A stretch of DNA of 64,000 nucleotides, from the NCBI RefSeq assembly GCF_000217915.1, contig NZ_AFOZ01000014.1, positions 372,001 to 436,000 of the forward strand, read 5' to 3'. Made by a program: the position numbers and the translations under genes. The stretch comes from Shewanella sp. HN-41 (GTDB lineage Bacteria > Pseudomonadota > Gammaproteobacteria > Enterobacterales > Shewanellaceae). Below are positions 8,967 through 18,620 of this stretch, in pieces. The notes beneath the pieces are model-generated. The model made no database searches, was not told the origin of the DNA, and worked only from the letters and a program-made list of their open reading frames with translations. The first letter of the stretch is position 1, and the number at the start of each line of letters is the position of its first letter.

Positions 8967-10166
8967 CTACTGATTGTTTTTTTTCGGCGGTGTGACACCT
9001 ACTCTTTCGATTGCCGTATTTGGCAAATCCATTGCAAAGTCCAGCTGTACTAGCATGTCTTTGTATTCTTGTCCTGTGGCAGCGTACTGCCATTGCTCTA
9101 ACGCTGTGATACTGACCTTGTCAAAGATATCGCTGGGTACTGAACGCACAATGCGCACGTTACTGACGTTACCTTGGGCGGATACATCAAACTTGGCCTG
9201 TACATAACCTTCGATTCGTTGTTGGGCTGCTTTGATTGGATATTTAGGTTCTACTCGAGTCACTGGTGTGGGGTCATTAGCCTTGTGGGCGCTATCTGCT
9301 TGCGCGGGCTGTTGTAACCACAGACCTGCGATCAGCACAGTGGCAACAGCGGTAATTAGCGTGGTTTTGCTGAAACCTTGTTGCAGCTGTAAATGTAATA
9401 AACGTTGTTTCATGTGTTTGATATCTCCGTAGTGAGTGGTAAGCCCTTGCCAGCTGACTGGTGTTGGCTCTGAGTTGCTTAGTAATGCTTTACCGTAAGC
9501 AATTTTGTCGGCGATGGATGCACTGGCTAACACCAGCGCATCACAGGCTAATTCTTGATCGTGGCGATAAGCACGATACGCTAACCAACACAAAGGGTTG
9601 AACCAGAACAGCATCAATAAACCCAGCGCTAACAAATTGCACTGCAAATCACCACGGTGCCAATGCGTTAATTCATGCTGAATAATCAGTTGTTGCTGGG
9701 TTGGTGAAAAACGTTGGAAAAAGTCGTTAGGCAGTAAAATTTTAGGCGTAAATAGGCCGCTGATATAAGGTCCTTGCGCTTGATTACTTAACAAGCAAGG
9801 TAGGTTGACATCAAGTGTGAGATATTTTGCTGCGGCCTTGTGTTGGTTTAATTGCGATTGACTGCGCATTATCGTGGCGGCGAATAACAGCACACCGCCA
9901 AGCCAACACCAGAAAAGGATTGAGCCGCGAGTGAACTGTTGCTCAGCCTGTTGTAAACCGACCTGATACACTTGCATGGCTGCCAAATTACTGTTGTTTC
10001 CAAACTGCAGTGGCAACATAAAACACAACAGCAATAAAGGCACTATACACCATAAGGCGTATAAGGTACGGGCACCGAAGCGCGCTAAAAGATAAGGCCG
10101 TAGTAGCAATAACATCAGCAACACTGAAGATAAAGGCAGCAGCAATGCCAGCAATAAACTAATCAT
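8967..10166 (-). CDS. BlaR1-like M56 metallopeptidase fused to a TonB C-terminal domain
   Basis: This is a 399-residue membrane protein. Hydrophobic segments fill residues 1-105 and two more lie near 175-200 and 280-300. The zinc-peptidase motif HELTH is at 164-168, with a downstream Glu in DQELACD (about 205), as in the M56/BlaR1 family. After the last membrane helix comes a TonB_C-type domain (about 300-385, with EPKYPIKAAQQRIEGYV and ALEQWQY) in place of the penicillin-sensing domain of BlaR1. In the family, the peptidase responds to an outside signal and inactivates a BlaI-type repressor. It overlaps the blaI-like gene by 8 nt, so the two are translationally coupled. The signal is not evident. 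Confidence 0.88.
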   Translation of the reverse strand: MISLLLALLLPLSSVLLMLLLLRPYLLARFGARTLYALWCIVPLLLLCFMLPLQFGNNSNLAAMQVYQVGLQQAEQQFTRGSILFWCWLGGVLLFAATIMRSQSQLNQHKAAAKYLTLDVNLPCLLSNQAQGPYISGLFTPKILLPNDFFQRFSPTQQQLIIQHELTHWHRGDLQCNLLALGLLMLFWFNPLCWLAYRAYRHDQELACDALVLASASIADKIAYGKALLSNSEPTPVSWQGLTTHYGDIKHMKQRLLHLQLQQGFSKTTLITAVATVLIAGLWLQQPAQADSAHKANDPTPVTRVEPKYPIKAAQQRIEGYVQAKFDVSAQGNVSNVRIVRSVPSDIFDKVSITALEQWQYAATGQEYKDMLVQLDFAMDLPNTAIERVGVTPPKKNNQ

Positions 10167-10539
10167 GGTTATTTTCCTGTTCCCAGCGGGCGATCAGTTG
10201 TTTTAATTCAGCAATATCTTGCTCTGCCAGTTTTTCTTGCTGCGCAAAACCCGCGACTAAAGGTGCGATACGGCCAGAAAATACCCGTTGAATAAAACTT
10301 TGACTCTCTTTCATCTGATAATCAGCCTGCTGCAATACTGGGCTGTACAAATATGCTCTCCCGTCTTTCTCAAAAGAAACAGCGCCTTTGCTGACTAACC
10401 GGCTTAGTAAGGTTTTTACTGTTTTTTCATGCCACTCACTGGCATCGGCTAACTGATCTACCACTTGATTGGCTGTGGCAGGGGCTTGTTGCCATAATAC
10501 TTTTAATACTTCTAGCTCGGCTTGACTGATATCTTTCAT
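10159..10539 (-). CDS. BlaI/MecI-family transcriptional repressor
   Basis: This is a 126-residue winged-helix repressor. The N terminus ISQAELEVLKVLWQQ and the EKTVKTLLSRLVSKGAV recognition region are characteristic of BlaI/MecI. The C-terminal 45 residues should form the dimer and cleavage region. It is the first gene of a two-gene operon with the M56 peptidase. Two TACA-N2-TGTA operators lie 19-51 nt upstream of its start, so autoregulation is expected. The targets beyond its own operon are unknown. Confidence 0.92.
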   Translation of the reverse strand: MKDISQAELEVLKVLWQQAPATANQVVDQLADASEWHEKTVKTLLSRLVSKGAVSFEKDGRAYLYSPVLQQADYQMKESQSFIQRVFSGRIAPLVAGFAQQEKLAEQDIAELKQLIARWEQENNHD

Positions 10540-10557
10540 TGTCTATCACTCATCAAT

Positions 10558-10590
10558 TACAAGTGTAATATATAAACTATTACACTTGTA
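10558..10590. promoter_or_regulatory. Paired BlaI-type operators
   Basis: TACAAGTGTA (10558-10567) and TACACTTGTA (10581-10590) each match the TACA-N2-TGTA dyad known for BlaI/MecI. They are reverse complements of each other, with centres 23 bp apart, so the whole element is one large palindrome over the presumed blaI promoter. Confidence 0.85.
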
Positions 10591-10745
10591 ATTATTTACT
10601 GCAAGGAAAAAATTATCTATACAAGGTCGTTTACTGCAGTGGGTGTTCTAACATGTGTATTTTGAGGTTACTTGTTAATAAATAGGGGAAGATGGACAAA
10701 GATTAATTTGTCTCTTAATGCTGTTTTACCTAAGCTGCAGGCTAA

Positions 10746-11450
10746 GTGAATGCTCCAGTGTTGTTTTTCCGTCACCGAGTTCACTGTATTGATGGTTTTA
10801 TTGTTGGTTTGATGAGAGGGCACGCTTTGGTAAAACATTGGCGTACTGGATTGATGTTAGTTTGTGTGGCGATCATGTTGATTGCGCACTCGGCTAGCTA
10901 TACGCCAAAAACCTCAGTACAGCGCAGCGATCACACTCTCCAGCATGTTCAGGTGCACACGGTTCAGATAGATACTGTTCAAGACAGTGGGAGTCTCGAT
11001 AACTCGGCTTCCAATACCAAGTCAAACGCTACTCCCCAAAGTTTGCCCGATGCCGACGCTATTGCTCAATCGAATTCACATTCTGATGCACAAACCGTTG
11101 AAAGCTGCGGCTCATTAAATACTGATGTTGCCAATACTGCCATTGCAGACTCAGTATCTCAGCCTGCACCTTGTCCAAGCTCCGATTACGTGGGTCATGC
11201 GGATGACTTAAATTTTGCCCCGATAAATTCACCGCGTTTTCTCAGTCTTGCCCAACATGATGTGCGTGAGGTGAAGCCGGTATATGTACTCGTGCTAGAC
11301 TTCACTGCCGAGCCCACGCTCAATACCGTTGAACCTACCGTTCTGGATATCACATCCGACTGGACGCTTTCTGCCGTATCTTCCCCCGCTCGAATTTCGG
11401 GTTGGAAAGTCTCAAATCTTCAATATCGATTTAGCCAACAAGCCGCTTAA
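10746..11450 (+). CDS. Unknown membrane-anchored periplasmic protein
   Basis: A 234-codon frame whose N-terminal part contains one hydrophobic segment (LMLVCVAIMLIAHSA) after positive residues, so an N-in anchor or signal peptide is likely. The rest is rich in Ser, Asp, Asn, Thr and Val, and has two cysteines (in VESCGS and PAPCPS). No family is recognised. The start is uncertain: GTG 10746 gives the longest form, but TTG at 10827 has GAGAGG 7 nt upstream and would start directly before the hydrophobic segment. It is divergent from the BlaI operator region, so BlaI could control it. Confidence 0.5.
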   Translation: MNAPVLFFRHRVHCIDGFIVGLMRGHALVKHWRTGLMLVCVAIMLIAHSASYTPKTSVQRSDHTLQHVQVHTVQIDTVQDSGSLDNSASNTKSNATPQSLPDADAIAQSNSHSDAQTVESCGSLNTDVANTAIADSVSQPAPCPSSDYVGHADDLNFAPINSPRFLSLAQHDVREVKPVYVLVLDFTAEPTLNTVEPTVLDITSDWTLSAVSSPARISGWKVSNLQYRFSQQAA

Positions 11451-11674
11451 CCCGCCTATTTAGGTGTGCTATCGACTGGAGTCAGCTCCCGTTGAACTTG
11501 CATGCCATTGCATTTTTGTTCTCACCGAAACCTCTCCATCACGGTTATTCGCTGTGATGACTCGAGTTTATCTAGCTTAGCTTGCTGGTGCTCAATGACT
11601 GGTTTCGGACTGATATCAATATGTTCACTTAGCTTTTGATTTAAAAGTTAGGTGATAAATAGCGAGTTAATCCC

Positions 11675-13489
11675 ATGGAAATAAAACCCAATCAAAGGCT
11701 GTTAAATCATTATTCAGCCTGGAAATATATAGTGCTTATCGTCACCATCATAGTGATGTTATTCAGTGCTTTACCTACATTTTATGGTGAGGATGCCGCG
11801 GTGCAGGTGGGCGCAAAGGCGGGGTTAACACTCACCCCCGTTGCCCTTAGGGATAAGCTGCAAGCCGAAGGCGTGACGGTAAAACGCATCGACCAAAAGA
11901 ATGGCGAAACCTTAATTGTCCTCGATGCGGATAACCAACAAACCTTAGTTAAAACCTTCGTTTCTTCTATGGTGGCGGATCCAAAGGAATTGACCTTATC
12001 CCTTGCCAGCGCAGCGCCAAGTTGGTTGCAAAATTTAGGTTTTCAGCCAATTAAACTTGGGCTCGACTTACGTGGTGGGGTGCAGTTTCTACTCGATGTG
12101 GATGTTGACCCTGTGTATCAAACTCAGGGTGAGGCGTTAGTTGATTCGCTACGTCAATTCATTCGTGAGCAGAAGATCCGTGGCGCCAGCGTCTATTTGG
12201 ATCAAGCTAGCCAGTTAAACCTGACCTTGCCCGATAATGATGCTCGCGCCGCCGTGCGTCAGATGATGAAACAGTCCTATCCCAATTGGCAATTATCCAA
12301 TACCGATGGCGCGGGTTTACAGATTAAGTTGAGCCCAGAGGAGCAAACAAAACTGCGTAATTTGACTGTGCAGCAAAACCTGCAAGTTATGCGCAGTCGT
12401 ATTGAAGAACTTGGCATCACAGAAGCCTTAGTGCAGCGTCAAGGCGATCATAGAATTCGGATTGAGTTGCCTGGCGTGCAAGATCCTGCGGCCGCAAAAA
12501 ACGTCATTGGTGCTACGGCGAGTCTGGCTTTTTTCGAGGTGAAAGAGTCAGGCTCTGTGAATGCCATGGTGCTCAACGACAAGTCGGGTAAGCCTATTTA
12601 TGTGAGCCGCACGCCTGTGCTGGGTGGCGATCATATTGTCGATGCCAGAGCGAGTTTAGGTGAGATGGGCATGGCCGAGGTGAACATTAACCTCGACCGT
12701 GTCGGCGGGCAGAAAATGTCTGAGTTTTCCCGAACCAATATCGGCAAACCTATGGCGACGTCTTACAGCGAATACAGTCGTGATGAACAAGGTAAGGCTA
12801 AGCAAACTCAAGAGATTATCAGCGTCGCGACCATTCAATCCCAGCTTGGAGACCGCTTCCGCATCACTGGCGCTGGCACCTATCAAGAAGCGCAGCAATT
12901 AGCCCTGTTACTGAGAGCGGGTTCCATGACGGCGCCAGTGACGATTGTGGAAGAGCGTACCATTGGCCCGACGTTAGGCGCTGAAAACATTGAAAACGGT
13001 TTTGCTGCGCTCGGCCTTGGTATGGGTATTACCTTGTTGTTCATGGCGCTTTGGTATCGTCGTCTCGGTTGGGTGGCAAATATCGCGCTGATTTCCAATA
13101 TGGTTATCCTGTTTGGCCTACTGGCGCTTATCCCAGGCGCAGTGCTGACCCTGCCGGGCATCGCAGGTTTAGTGTTAACGGTCGGTATGGCTGTTGATAC
13201 CAACGTGCTGATTTTCGAGCGAATAAAAGACAAGTTGAAGGAAGGTCGCAGTTTTGCGCTGGCAATTGATACGGGGTTTGATAGCGCGTTTTCTACCATT
13301 TTCGACGCTAACTTCACCACTATGATCACCGCGGTCGTGCTCTATTCCATCGGTAATGGCCCAATCCAAGGTTTCGCCTTGACCTTAGGGCTAGGTCTGT
13401 TGACCAGCATGTTTACTGGTATCTTTGCCTCAAGGGCCTTGATTAACTTAGTTTACGGACGTGATGCTAGTCGTCATGTGAGGGTATAA
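11675..13489 (+). CDS. secD: SecD-type protein-export subunit, stand-alone paralogue
   Basis: SecD is the larger subunit of the SecDF RND-type motor that pulls proteins through the Sec channel on the periplasmic side. The 604 residues include a first membrane helix (about 18-35), a large periplasmic region with LGLDLRGGVQFLLDVD (about 130), and the five-helix membrane domain after about 440 (AGLVLTVGMAVDTNVLIFERIKDKLKEG). Neither tgt nor yajC is adjacent, unlike the usual yajC-secD-secF operon, so this is probably a second copy. secF follows after 2 nt. Confidence 0.92.
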   Translation: MEIKPNQRLLNHYSAWKYIVLIVTIIVMLFSALPTFYGEDAAVQVGAKAGLTLTPVALRDKLQAEGVTVKRIDQKNGETLIVLDADNQQTLVKTFVSSMVADPKELTLSLASAAPSWLQNLGFQPIKLGLDLRGGVQFLLDVDVDPVYQTQGEALVDSLRQFIREQKIRGASVYLDQASQLNLTLPDNDARAAVRQMMKQSYPNWQLSNTDGAGLQIKLSPEEQTKLRNLTVQQNLQVMRSRIEELGITEALVQRQGDHRIRIELPGVQDPAAAKNVIGATASLAFFEVKESGSVNAMVLNDKSGKPIYVSRTPVLGGDHIVDARASLGEMGMAEVNINLDRVGGQKMSEFSRTNIGKPMATSYSEYSRDEQGKAKQTQEIISVATIQSQLGDRFRITGAGTYQEAQQLALLLRAGSMTAPVTIVEERTIGPTLGAENIENGFAALGLGMGITLLFMALWYRRLGWVANIALISNMVILFGLLALIPGAVLTLPGIAGLVLTVGMAVDTNVLIFERIKDKLKEGRSFALAIDTGFDSAFSTIFDANFTTMITAVVLYSIGNGPIQGFALTLGLGLLTSMFTGIFASRALINLVYGRDASRHVRV

Positions 13490-13491
13490 CC

Positions 13492-14409
13492 ATGAAAAAT
13501 ATCAATCTAACAAAATGGCGTTATGTCTCCAGTGCTATCTCAATGTTATTGATGATAACGTCATTAGCCATCATAGGTGTGAAGGGTTTTAACTGGGGCT
13601 TAGATTTTACCGGCGGTGTGGTCACCGAAGTTCAGCTCGATAGAAAAATCACCAGCAGTGAGTTACAACCCTTGCTTAACGCCGCTTATCATCAAGAGGT
13701 TAGTGTGGTCTCGGCCAGTGAGCCCGGGCGCTGGGTGTTGCGTTATTCTGATATCAAGAACACTGATCCACAGAGTACAGATACACTGCAAAACAATGTC
13801 GATATTCAGCAGGCATTAGCGCCACTTAACTCTGAGGTGCAAGTCCTTAACAGCAGCGTCGTTGGGCCGCAGATTGGTCAAGAACTGGCGGAGCAGGGCG
13901 GTTTAGCGCTGTTAGTCGCTATGTTGTGTATTTTGGGCTATTTAAGTTATCGCTTCGAATGGCGACTCGCATCGGGCGCTTTGTTTGCGCTAGTGCACGA
14001 TGTGGTGTTCGTACTGGCATTTTTTGCGCTGACGCAGATGGAGTTTAATCTAACGGTACTCGCGGCTGTACTGGCGATTTTGGGTTATTCCTTAAATGAC
14101 TCGATCATCATTGCCGACCGTATCCGTGAGCTATTGATTGCTAAGCCAAAGCTTGCGATTCAAGAGATTAATAACCAAGCAATTGTGGCGACATTCTCCC
14201 GCACTATGGTGACCTCAGGGACTACTTTAATGACGGTTGGTGCACTGTGGATCATGGGCGGTGGGCCGCTGGAAGGATTCTCTATTGCAATGTTTATCGG
14301 TATCTTAACGGGTACATTCTCATCGATTTCCGTTGGGGCTTCACTGCCAGAGTTTTTAGGTCTAACACCAGAGCATTATAAAGAACAAATGATTTCTGAT
14401 ATGCCTTAG
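13492..14409 (+). CDS. secF: SecF-type protein-export subunit, stand-alone paralogue
   Basis: SecF pairs with SecD. The 305 residues start with a membrane helix, then GFNWGLDFTGGVVTEVQ (a SecF signature near 30-46), a short periplasmic domain, and five membrane helices with LAILGYSLNDSIIIADRIRE around 200. It begins 2 nt after secD, so the genes are cotranslated. A bidirectional terminator follows. Confidence 0.93.
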   Translation: MKNINLTKWRYVSSAISMLLMITSLAIIGVKGFNWGLDFTGGVVTEVQLDRKITSSELQPLLNAAYHQEVSVVSASEPGRWVLRYSDIKNTDPQSTDTLQNNVDIQQALAPLNSEVQVLNSSVVGPQIGQELAEQGGLALLVAMLCILGYLSYRFEWRLASGALFALVHDVVFVLAFFALTQMEFNLTVLAAVLAILGYSLNDSIIIADRIRELLIAKPKLAIQEINNQAIVATFSRTMVTSGTTLMTVGALWIMGGGPLEGFSIAMFIGILTGTFSSISVGASLPEFLGLTPEHYKEQMISDMP

Positions 14410-14475
14410 AACTCTCTCTTAGGTTTTTAGTGCTTTATTTTAGGACAATACCGAACGGCGTAAATTCATAGCAAA

Positions 14476-14511
14476 AACAAAGAGGCCACTCGATTGAGTG
14501 GCCTCTTTGTT
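14476..14511. terminator. Bidirectional terminator between secF and yhbY
   Basis: A perfect 16-bp stem (14476-14491 with 14496-14511), loop GATT, with CTTTGTT on one side and its mirror on the other. It serves both convergent genes. Confidence 0.9.
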
Positions 14512-14525
14512 AACGTTATAAAAAA

Positions 14526-14825
14526 TTACTTTGCCTTTGGCAGAGCAATCTTCATTTCTGGTGATTGACGATAAATCACCAGAATATGACCAATAAGTTG
14601 CACTTTTGCGGATTGAGTTTCACGTACTATGGCATCAACGATGGCATTTTTTAGCTCTCTGTCGGCAGAGGCTACTTTCACTTTGATCAATTCATGATAA
14701 GCGAGTGCGCTTTCAATTTCAGCGAGTACACCTTCAGTCAATCCATTGGCACCAAGCAGCACCACTGGCTTTAAATTGTGCGCCAGACCTTTTAAATGCT
14801 GTTTTTGTTTGGTTGTTAAGTTCAT
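14526..14825 (-). CDS. yhbY: Ribosome assembly RNA-binding protein YhbY
   Basis: This is a 99-residue CRM-domain protein linked to 50S subunit assembly. Family features are the MNLTTKQKQHLKGLAH opening, the GxxG loop LLGANGLTEGVL, and a C-terminal VLIY-like strand. ATG 14825 is chosen over an in-frame TTG at 14834 because it gives the standard N terminus. It is divergent from rlmE, the usual arrangement in gammaproteobacteria. Confidence 0.93.
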   Translation of the reverse strand: MNLTTKQKQHLKGLAHNLKPVVLLGANGLTEGVLAEIESALAYHELIKVKVASADRELKNAIVDAIVRETQSAKVQLIGHILVIYRQSPEMKIALPKAK

Positions 14826-14915
14826 TTCTACCAACTTTTGCTGAGTTACTGTTGAAAAACGGCTATTCTACCCTTATATAGCCCTTGTGTAACTCTCAAT
14901 TGTTGCGGATTTTAA

Positions 14916-15545
14916 ATGTCAGGTAAAAAACGTACGGCCAGTTCCAATCGCTGGATGCTGGAACACTTTGATGATCATTATGTCAAACTAGCACAGAAAC
15001 GGGGATTGCGTTCTCGCGCTGCGTTTAAGCTTGAAGAACTTCAGCAAAAGGACCAACTTATTCGCCCTGGTATGACAGTGGTCGATCTTGGTGCTGCACC
15101 TGGCGGTTGGTCGCAGGTAGCAGTGAAGTTGGTCGGAGATAGAGGTAAGGTCATCGCCTGTGACATTTTACCTATGGATCCCATCGTCGGGGTAGATTTT
15201 TTGCAAGGGGATTTTCGTGAAGATAAAGTCCTCGAAGCATTGCTTACCCGAGTCGGTGCGGATAAGGTTGACGTTGTGTTGTCTGACATGGCGCCCAACA
15301 TGAGTGGTTCAGACGGTGTCGATCAGCCGCGCGCGATGTATTTAGTCGAACTGGCGTTAGATATGTGTCATCAAGTGTTGGCACCTAATGGCAGTTTTGC
15401 GGTCAAAGTCTTTCAGGGGGAGGGCTTTGACGAATATATGAAAGCGGTTAAAGAGGCGTTCAAAGTCGTAAAAACACGTAAACCGGACTCTTCGCGGGCA
15501 CGCTCCCGGGAAGTCTATCTTGTGGCGACAGGGTACAAGTTGTAG
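14916..15545 (+). CDS. rlmE: 23S rRNA Um2552 methyltransferase RlmE
   Basis: RlmE (FtsJ/RrmJ) methylates the 2'-OH of U2552 in the 50S A loop. The 209 residues match the family. The SAM site is [14 protein letters not shown] (about 54-67). The K-D-K-E tetrad is represented by the RAAFKLEEL Lys, the [11 protein letters not shown]sp, the VKVFQGEG Lys and the REVYLVA Glu. It precedes ftsH by 29 nt, the usual heat-shock-linked rlmE-ftsH operon. Confidence 0.97.
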   Translation: MSGKKRTASSNRWMLEHFDDHYVKLAQKRGLRSRAAFKLEELQQKDQLIRPGMTVVDLGAAPGGWSQVAVKLVGDRGKVIACDILPMDPIVGVDFLQGDFREDKVLEALLTRVGADKVDVVLSDMAPNMSGSDGVDQPRAMYLVELALDMCHQVLAPNGSFAVKVFQGEGFDEYMKAVKEAFKVVKTRKPDSSRARSREVYLVATGYKL

Positions 15546-15589
15546 TACCCTAGCGTTAATCATCGCAAGACTTTATGAGGTCTAGTAAT

Positions 15590-17548
15590 TTGAGTGACAT
15601 GGCAAAAAATCTAATACTCTGGGTTGTCATCGCCGTTGTGCTGATGTCAGTGTTTCAGGGTTACTCCCCCTCTTCTTCGTCATCGCAGAAGATGGATTAT
15701 TCTACTTTCCTAGACAATGTTCGTGATGGACAGGTCGCAACTGTTGAAGTGAAAAGCGACCAACGTACTATCGAAGGTTCTAAACGAACGGGCGAGAAAT
15801 TCACCACGATCATGCCATTATATGACCAAGATTTGATTAATGATCTTGACCGTAAAGGCATTACCATGAAAGGCCAAGAGGCCGAAGAGTCGGGTTTCTT
15901 AACCCAGATCTTCATTTCTTGGTTCCCTATGTTGTTGCTGATCGGGGTGTGGATCTTCTTTATGCGTCAGATGCAGGGCGGCGGTGGCAAAGGTGCTATG
16001 TCCTTTGGCAAGAGTAAAGCCAAGCTGATGAGCGAAGACCAAATCAAGACTACGTTTGCTGACGTTGCTGGCTGTGATGAAGCCAAGGAAGAAGTCAAAG
16101 AGCTGGTCGATTATCTGCGTGACCCAACCAAATTCCAAAAACTCGGTGGCCGTATTCCAACGGGCGTACTGATGGTCGGTCCTCCAGGTACAGGTAAAAC
16201 CTTACTTGCCAAAGCGATTGCGGGTGAGTCAAAGGTGCCTTTCTTTACCATTTCGGGTTCTGACTTCGTTGAAATGTTTGTCGGTGTCGGTGCATCCCGT
16301 GTGCGTGACATGTTTGAACAAGCGAAAAAGTCCGCACCTTGTATCATCTTTATCGATGAAATCGATGCGGTCGGTCGTCAACGTGGCGCAGGTTTAGGTG
16401 GTGGTCACGATGAACGTGAGCAAACACTAAACCAAATGCTGGTTGAAATGGACGGCTTCGAAGGCAATGAAGGCGTTATCGTTATCGCGGCAACTAACCG
16501 TCCAGACGTACTCGATTCTGCGTTATTGCGTCCAGGTCGTTTTGACCGTCAAGTGGTCGTTGGCTTACCAGATGTTCGTGGTCGTGAGCAGATTTTGAAA
16601 GTGCATATGCGTAAAGTACCGCTTTCTGAAGATGTCAAAGCAAGCGTGATTGCCCGTGGTACCCCTGGTTTCTCCGGTGCTGACTTAGCTAACTTAGTCA
16701 ACGAAGCAGCCCTGTTTGCGGCTCGTGGAAATCGCCGAGTTGTGGGCATGGAAGAATTTGAGCGTGCAAAAGATAAAATCATGATGGGTGCTGAGCGCCG
16801 TTCTATGGTGATGTCTGAAGCCGAAAAAGAAATGACCGCATACCACGAAGCGGGCCATGCAATTGTGGGTTGTTTAGTACCAGAGCACGATCCTGTGCAC
16901 AAGGTCACTATCATTCCCCGCGGCCGTGCGCTGGGTGTCACTTTCTTCTTACCCGAAGCTGATTCAGTCAGTCAGAGTCGTCGTAAGTTAGAGAGCCAAA
17001 TTTCGGTCGCTTACGGTGGTCGTTTAGCGGAAGAGCTTATTTACGGTACTGAAAAAGTGTCGACTGGTGCATCACAGGATATCAAATACGCGACATCTAT
17101 TGCGCGTAATATGGTGACTCAGTGGGGCTTCTCGGACAAGCTTGGTCCATTACTCTATGCCGAAGAAGACGGTGAAGTGTTCTTAGGGCGCAGCATGGGT
17201 AAAGCCAAAGCCATGTCCGATGAAACGGCGACGCTTATCGATGCCGAAGTGAAAGTCTTTATCGATAAAAACTATGGCCGTGCGAAGCAGATATTGACGG
17301 ATAACCTCGATATTCTACATTCGATGAAAGAAGCCTTAATGAAGTATGAAACCATTGATTCACTTCAAATTGACGATCTAATGAACCGTCGTGAAGTGCG
17401 TCAACCTGCCGATTGGCAAGCCGATGACAATGGTTCAAATGACAAAGGCAATGACAAAGGCGAACCTGCAGTTAAAGTCGACGAAGTGGTAAAATCCGCT
17501 CCCGTTGAAACTGAACTGAAAGATGTCGATGAATCACCCGTTAAGTAA
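15590..17548 (+). CDS. ftsH: ATP-dependent zinc metalloprotease FtsH
   Basis: FtsH is a membrane AAA+ protease acting on misassembled membrane proteins and on regulators such as LpxC and sigma32. Two N-terminal membrane helices flank a periplasmic domain (second helix [16 protein letters not shown]). Walker A GPPGTGKT is near residue 197, the SRH follows, and the zinc site HEAGH is near 419. The acidic, Lys-rich C-terminal tail is divergent. The TTG at 15590 has GAGG 9 nt upstream; the ATG at 15599 gives the classical MAKNLILW, and ATG 15575 lacks a ribosome site. Confidence 0.97.
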   Translation: MSDMAKNLILWVVIAVVLMSVFQGYSPSSSSSQKMDYSTFLDNVRDGQVATVEVKSDQRTIEGSKRTGEKFTTIMPLYDQDLINDLDRKGITMKGQEAEESGFLTQIFISWFPMLLLIGVWIFFMRQMQGGGGKGAMSFGKSKAKLMSEDQIKTTFADVAGCDEAKEEVKELVDYLRDPTKFQKLGGRIPTGVLMVGPPGTGKTLLAKAIAGESKVPFFTISGSDFVEMFVGVGASRVRDMFEQAKKSAPCIIFIDEIDAVGRQRGAGLGGGHDEREQTLNQMLVEMDGFEGNEGVIVIAATNRPDVLDSALLRPGRFDRQVVVGLPDVRGREQILKVHMRKVPLSEDVKASVIARGTPGFSGADLANLVNEAALFAARGNRRVVGMEEFERAKDKIMMGAERRSMVMSEAEKEMTAYHEAGHAIVGCLVPEHDPVHKVTIIPRGRALGVTFFLPEADSVSQSRRKLESQISVAYGGRLAEELIYGTEKVSTGASQDIKYATSIARNMVTQWGFSDKLGPLLYAEEDGEVFLGRSMGKAKAMSDETATLIDAEVKVFIDKNYGRAKQILTDNLDILHSMKEALMKYETIDSLQIDDLMNRREVRQPADWQADDNGSNDKGNDKGEPAVKVDEVVKSAPVETELKDVDESPVK

Positions 17549-17567
17549 GTTGTCGTAATTGAAAGAG

Positions 17568-17588
17568 AACCCCGTTAAGGGGTTTTCT
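17568..17588 (+). terminator. Weak terminator after ftsH
   Basis: A 6-bp stem AACCCC/GGGGTT (17568-17573 with 17579-17584) followed by TTCTTG. It may allow read-through into folP. Confidence 0.65.
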
Positions 17589-17712
17589 TGTTTTACCTTG
17601 CTAGAAAATTGACAGCCTGTCATTTGTCACTGTTTCTCTATTATAGAGATCGCTGGACAGTGGATAGGAAATCGATAACGCGCTAGCAAGCTGTCCCAAA
17701 TGGAGTCAATGC

Positions 17713-18546
17713 GTGTTTGAATTAATTGCTGGAACCAAACGCTTATCCTTAGCTTCGCCCGTAGTGATGGGCATTCTGAATGTCACTCCCGATTCTTTTT
17801 CCGATGGTGGAAAATTCTCCTCCTTCGAGCTGGCCTGTAAACATGCGGACGAAATGGTCGCCCAAGGCGCACTTATTATCGATATCGGTGGCGAGTCAAC
17901 CAGACCAGGTGCGGCCGATGTGAGTGTTGAGGATGAACTCGCGCGAGTGCTCCCGTTGGTGAACTATGTCGCTAAGCACCATGATGTGTGGATCTCAGTC
18001 GATACCAGTAAACCCGAAGTGATGCGACAAGCGGTTAACGCTGGAGCACATTTAATCAATGATGTGCGTGCCCTGATGGAGCCGGGGGCGCTTGAGACTG
18101 CCGCGCAGTTGAATGTGCCTATCTGTTTAATGCATATGCAAGGCGAGCCGCGTAGTATGCAAAGCGCTCCCGAATATCAAGATGTTGTTACCGAGGTGTC
18201 GACTTTTCTCGCTGAGCGGATTCAGGCTTGTCTCGATGCGGGGATCCCAAGGGAAAGATTATTAATCGACCCCGGTTTTGGTTTTGGTAAAACCTTAGAA
18301 CATAATTATGAACTCCTTGGTAAATTGCAGACTTTAGCCCAGTTTGAGTTACCAATATTGATCGGTTTATCCCGTAAGAGCATGATAGGCAATCTCCTTG
18401 GAAGGCCGACCTTAGATCGTTTGGCGGGGAGTCTGGCTGGCGCTATGATAGCGGCACAGAAAGGGGCTCATATTATTCGTGCACATGATGTCGCACAAAC
18501 GGTGGATATGCTTAAAGTGTTACAAGCAACACAGGCTTATCTCTAA
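17713..18546 (+). CDS. folP: Dihydropteroate synthase
   Basis: FolP joins p-aminobenzoate to the pterin diphosphate in folate synthesis and is the sulfonamide target. The 277 residues show [14 protein letters not shown] (about 19-32), [24 protein letters not shown] and the final RAHDVAQT block. The start is GTG at 17713, with TGGAG 7 nt upstream. It lies between ftsH and glmM, the standard gammaproteobacterial order. Confidence 0.96.
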   Translation: MFELIAGTKRLSLASPVVMGILNVTPDSFSDGGKFSSFELACKHADEMVAQGALIIDIGGESTRPGAADVSVEDELARVLPLVNYVAKHHDVWISVDTSKPEVMRQAVNAGAHLINDVRALMEPGALETAAQLNVPICLMHMQGEPRSMQSAPEYQDVVTEVSTFLAERIQACLDAGIPRERLLIDPGFGFGKTLEHNYELLGKLQTLAQFELPILIGLSRKSMIGNLLGRPTLDRLAGSLAGAMIAAQKGAHIIRAHDVAQTVDMLKVLQATQAYL

Positions 18547-18620
18547 GTGCTATTTTTTCTACGCATCTAATTAATATTATGATCCCAGTTAACTGGGACA
18601 CATTTAGTTTATGGGGCGAT

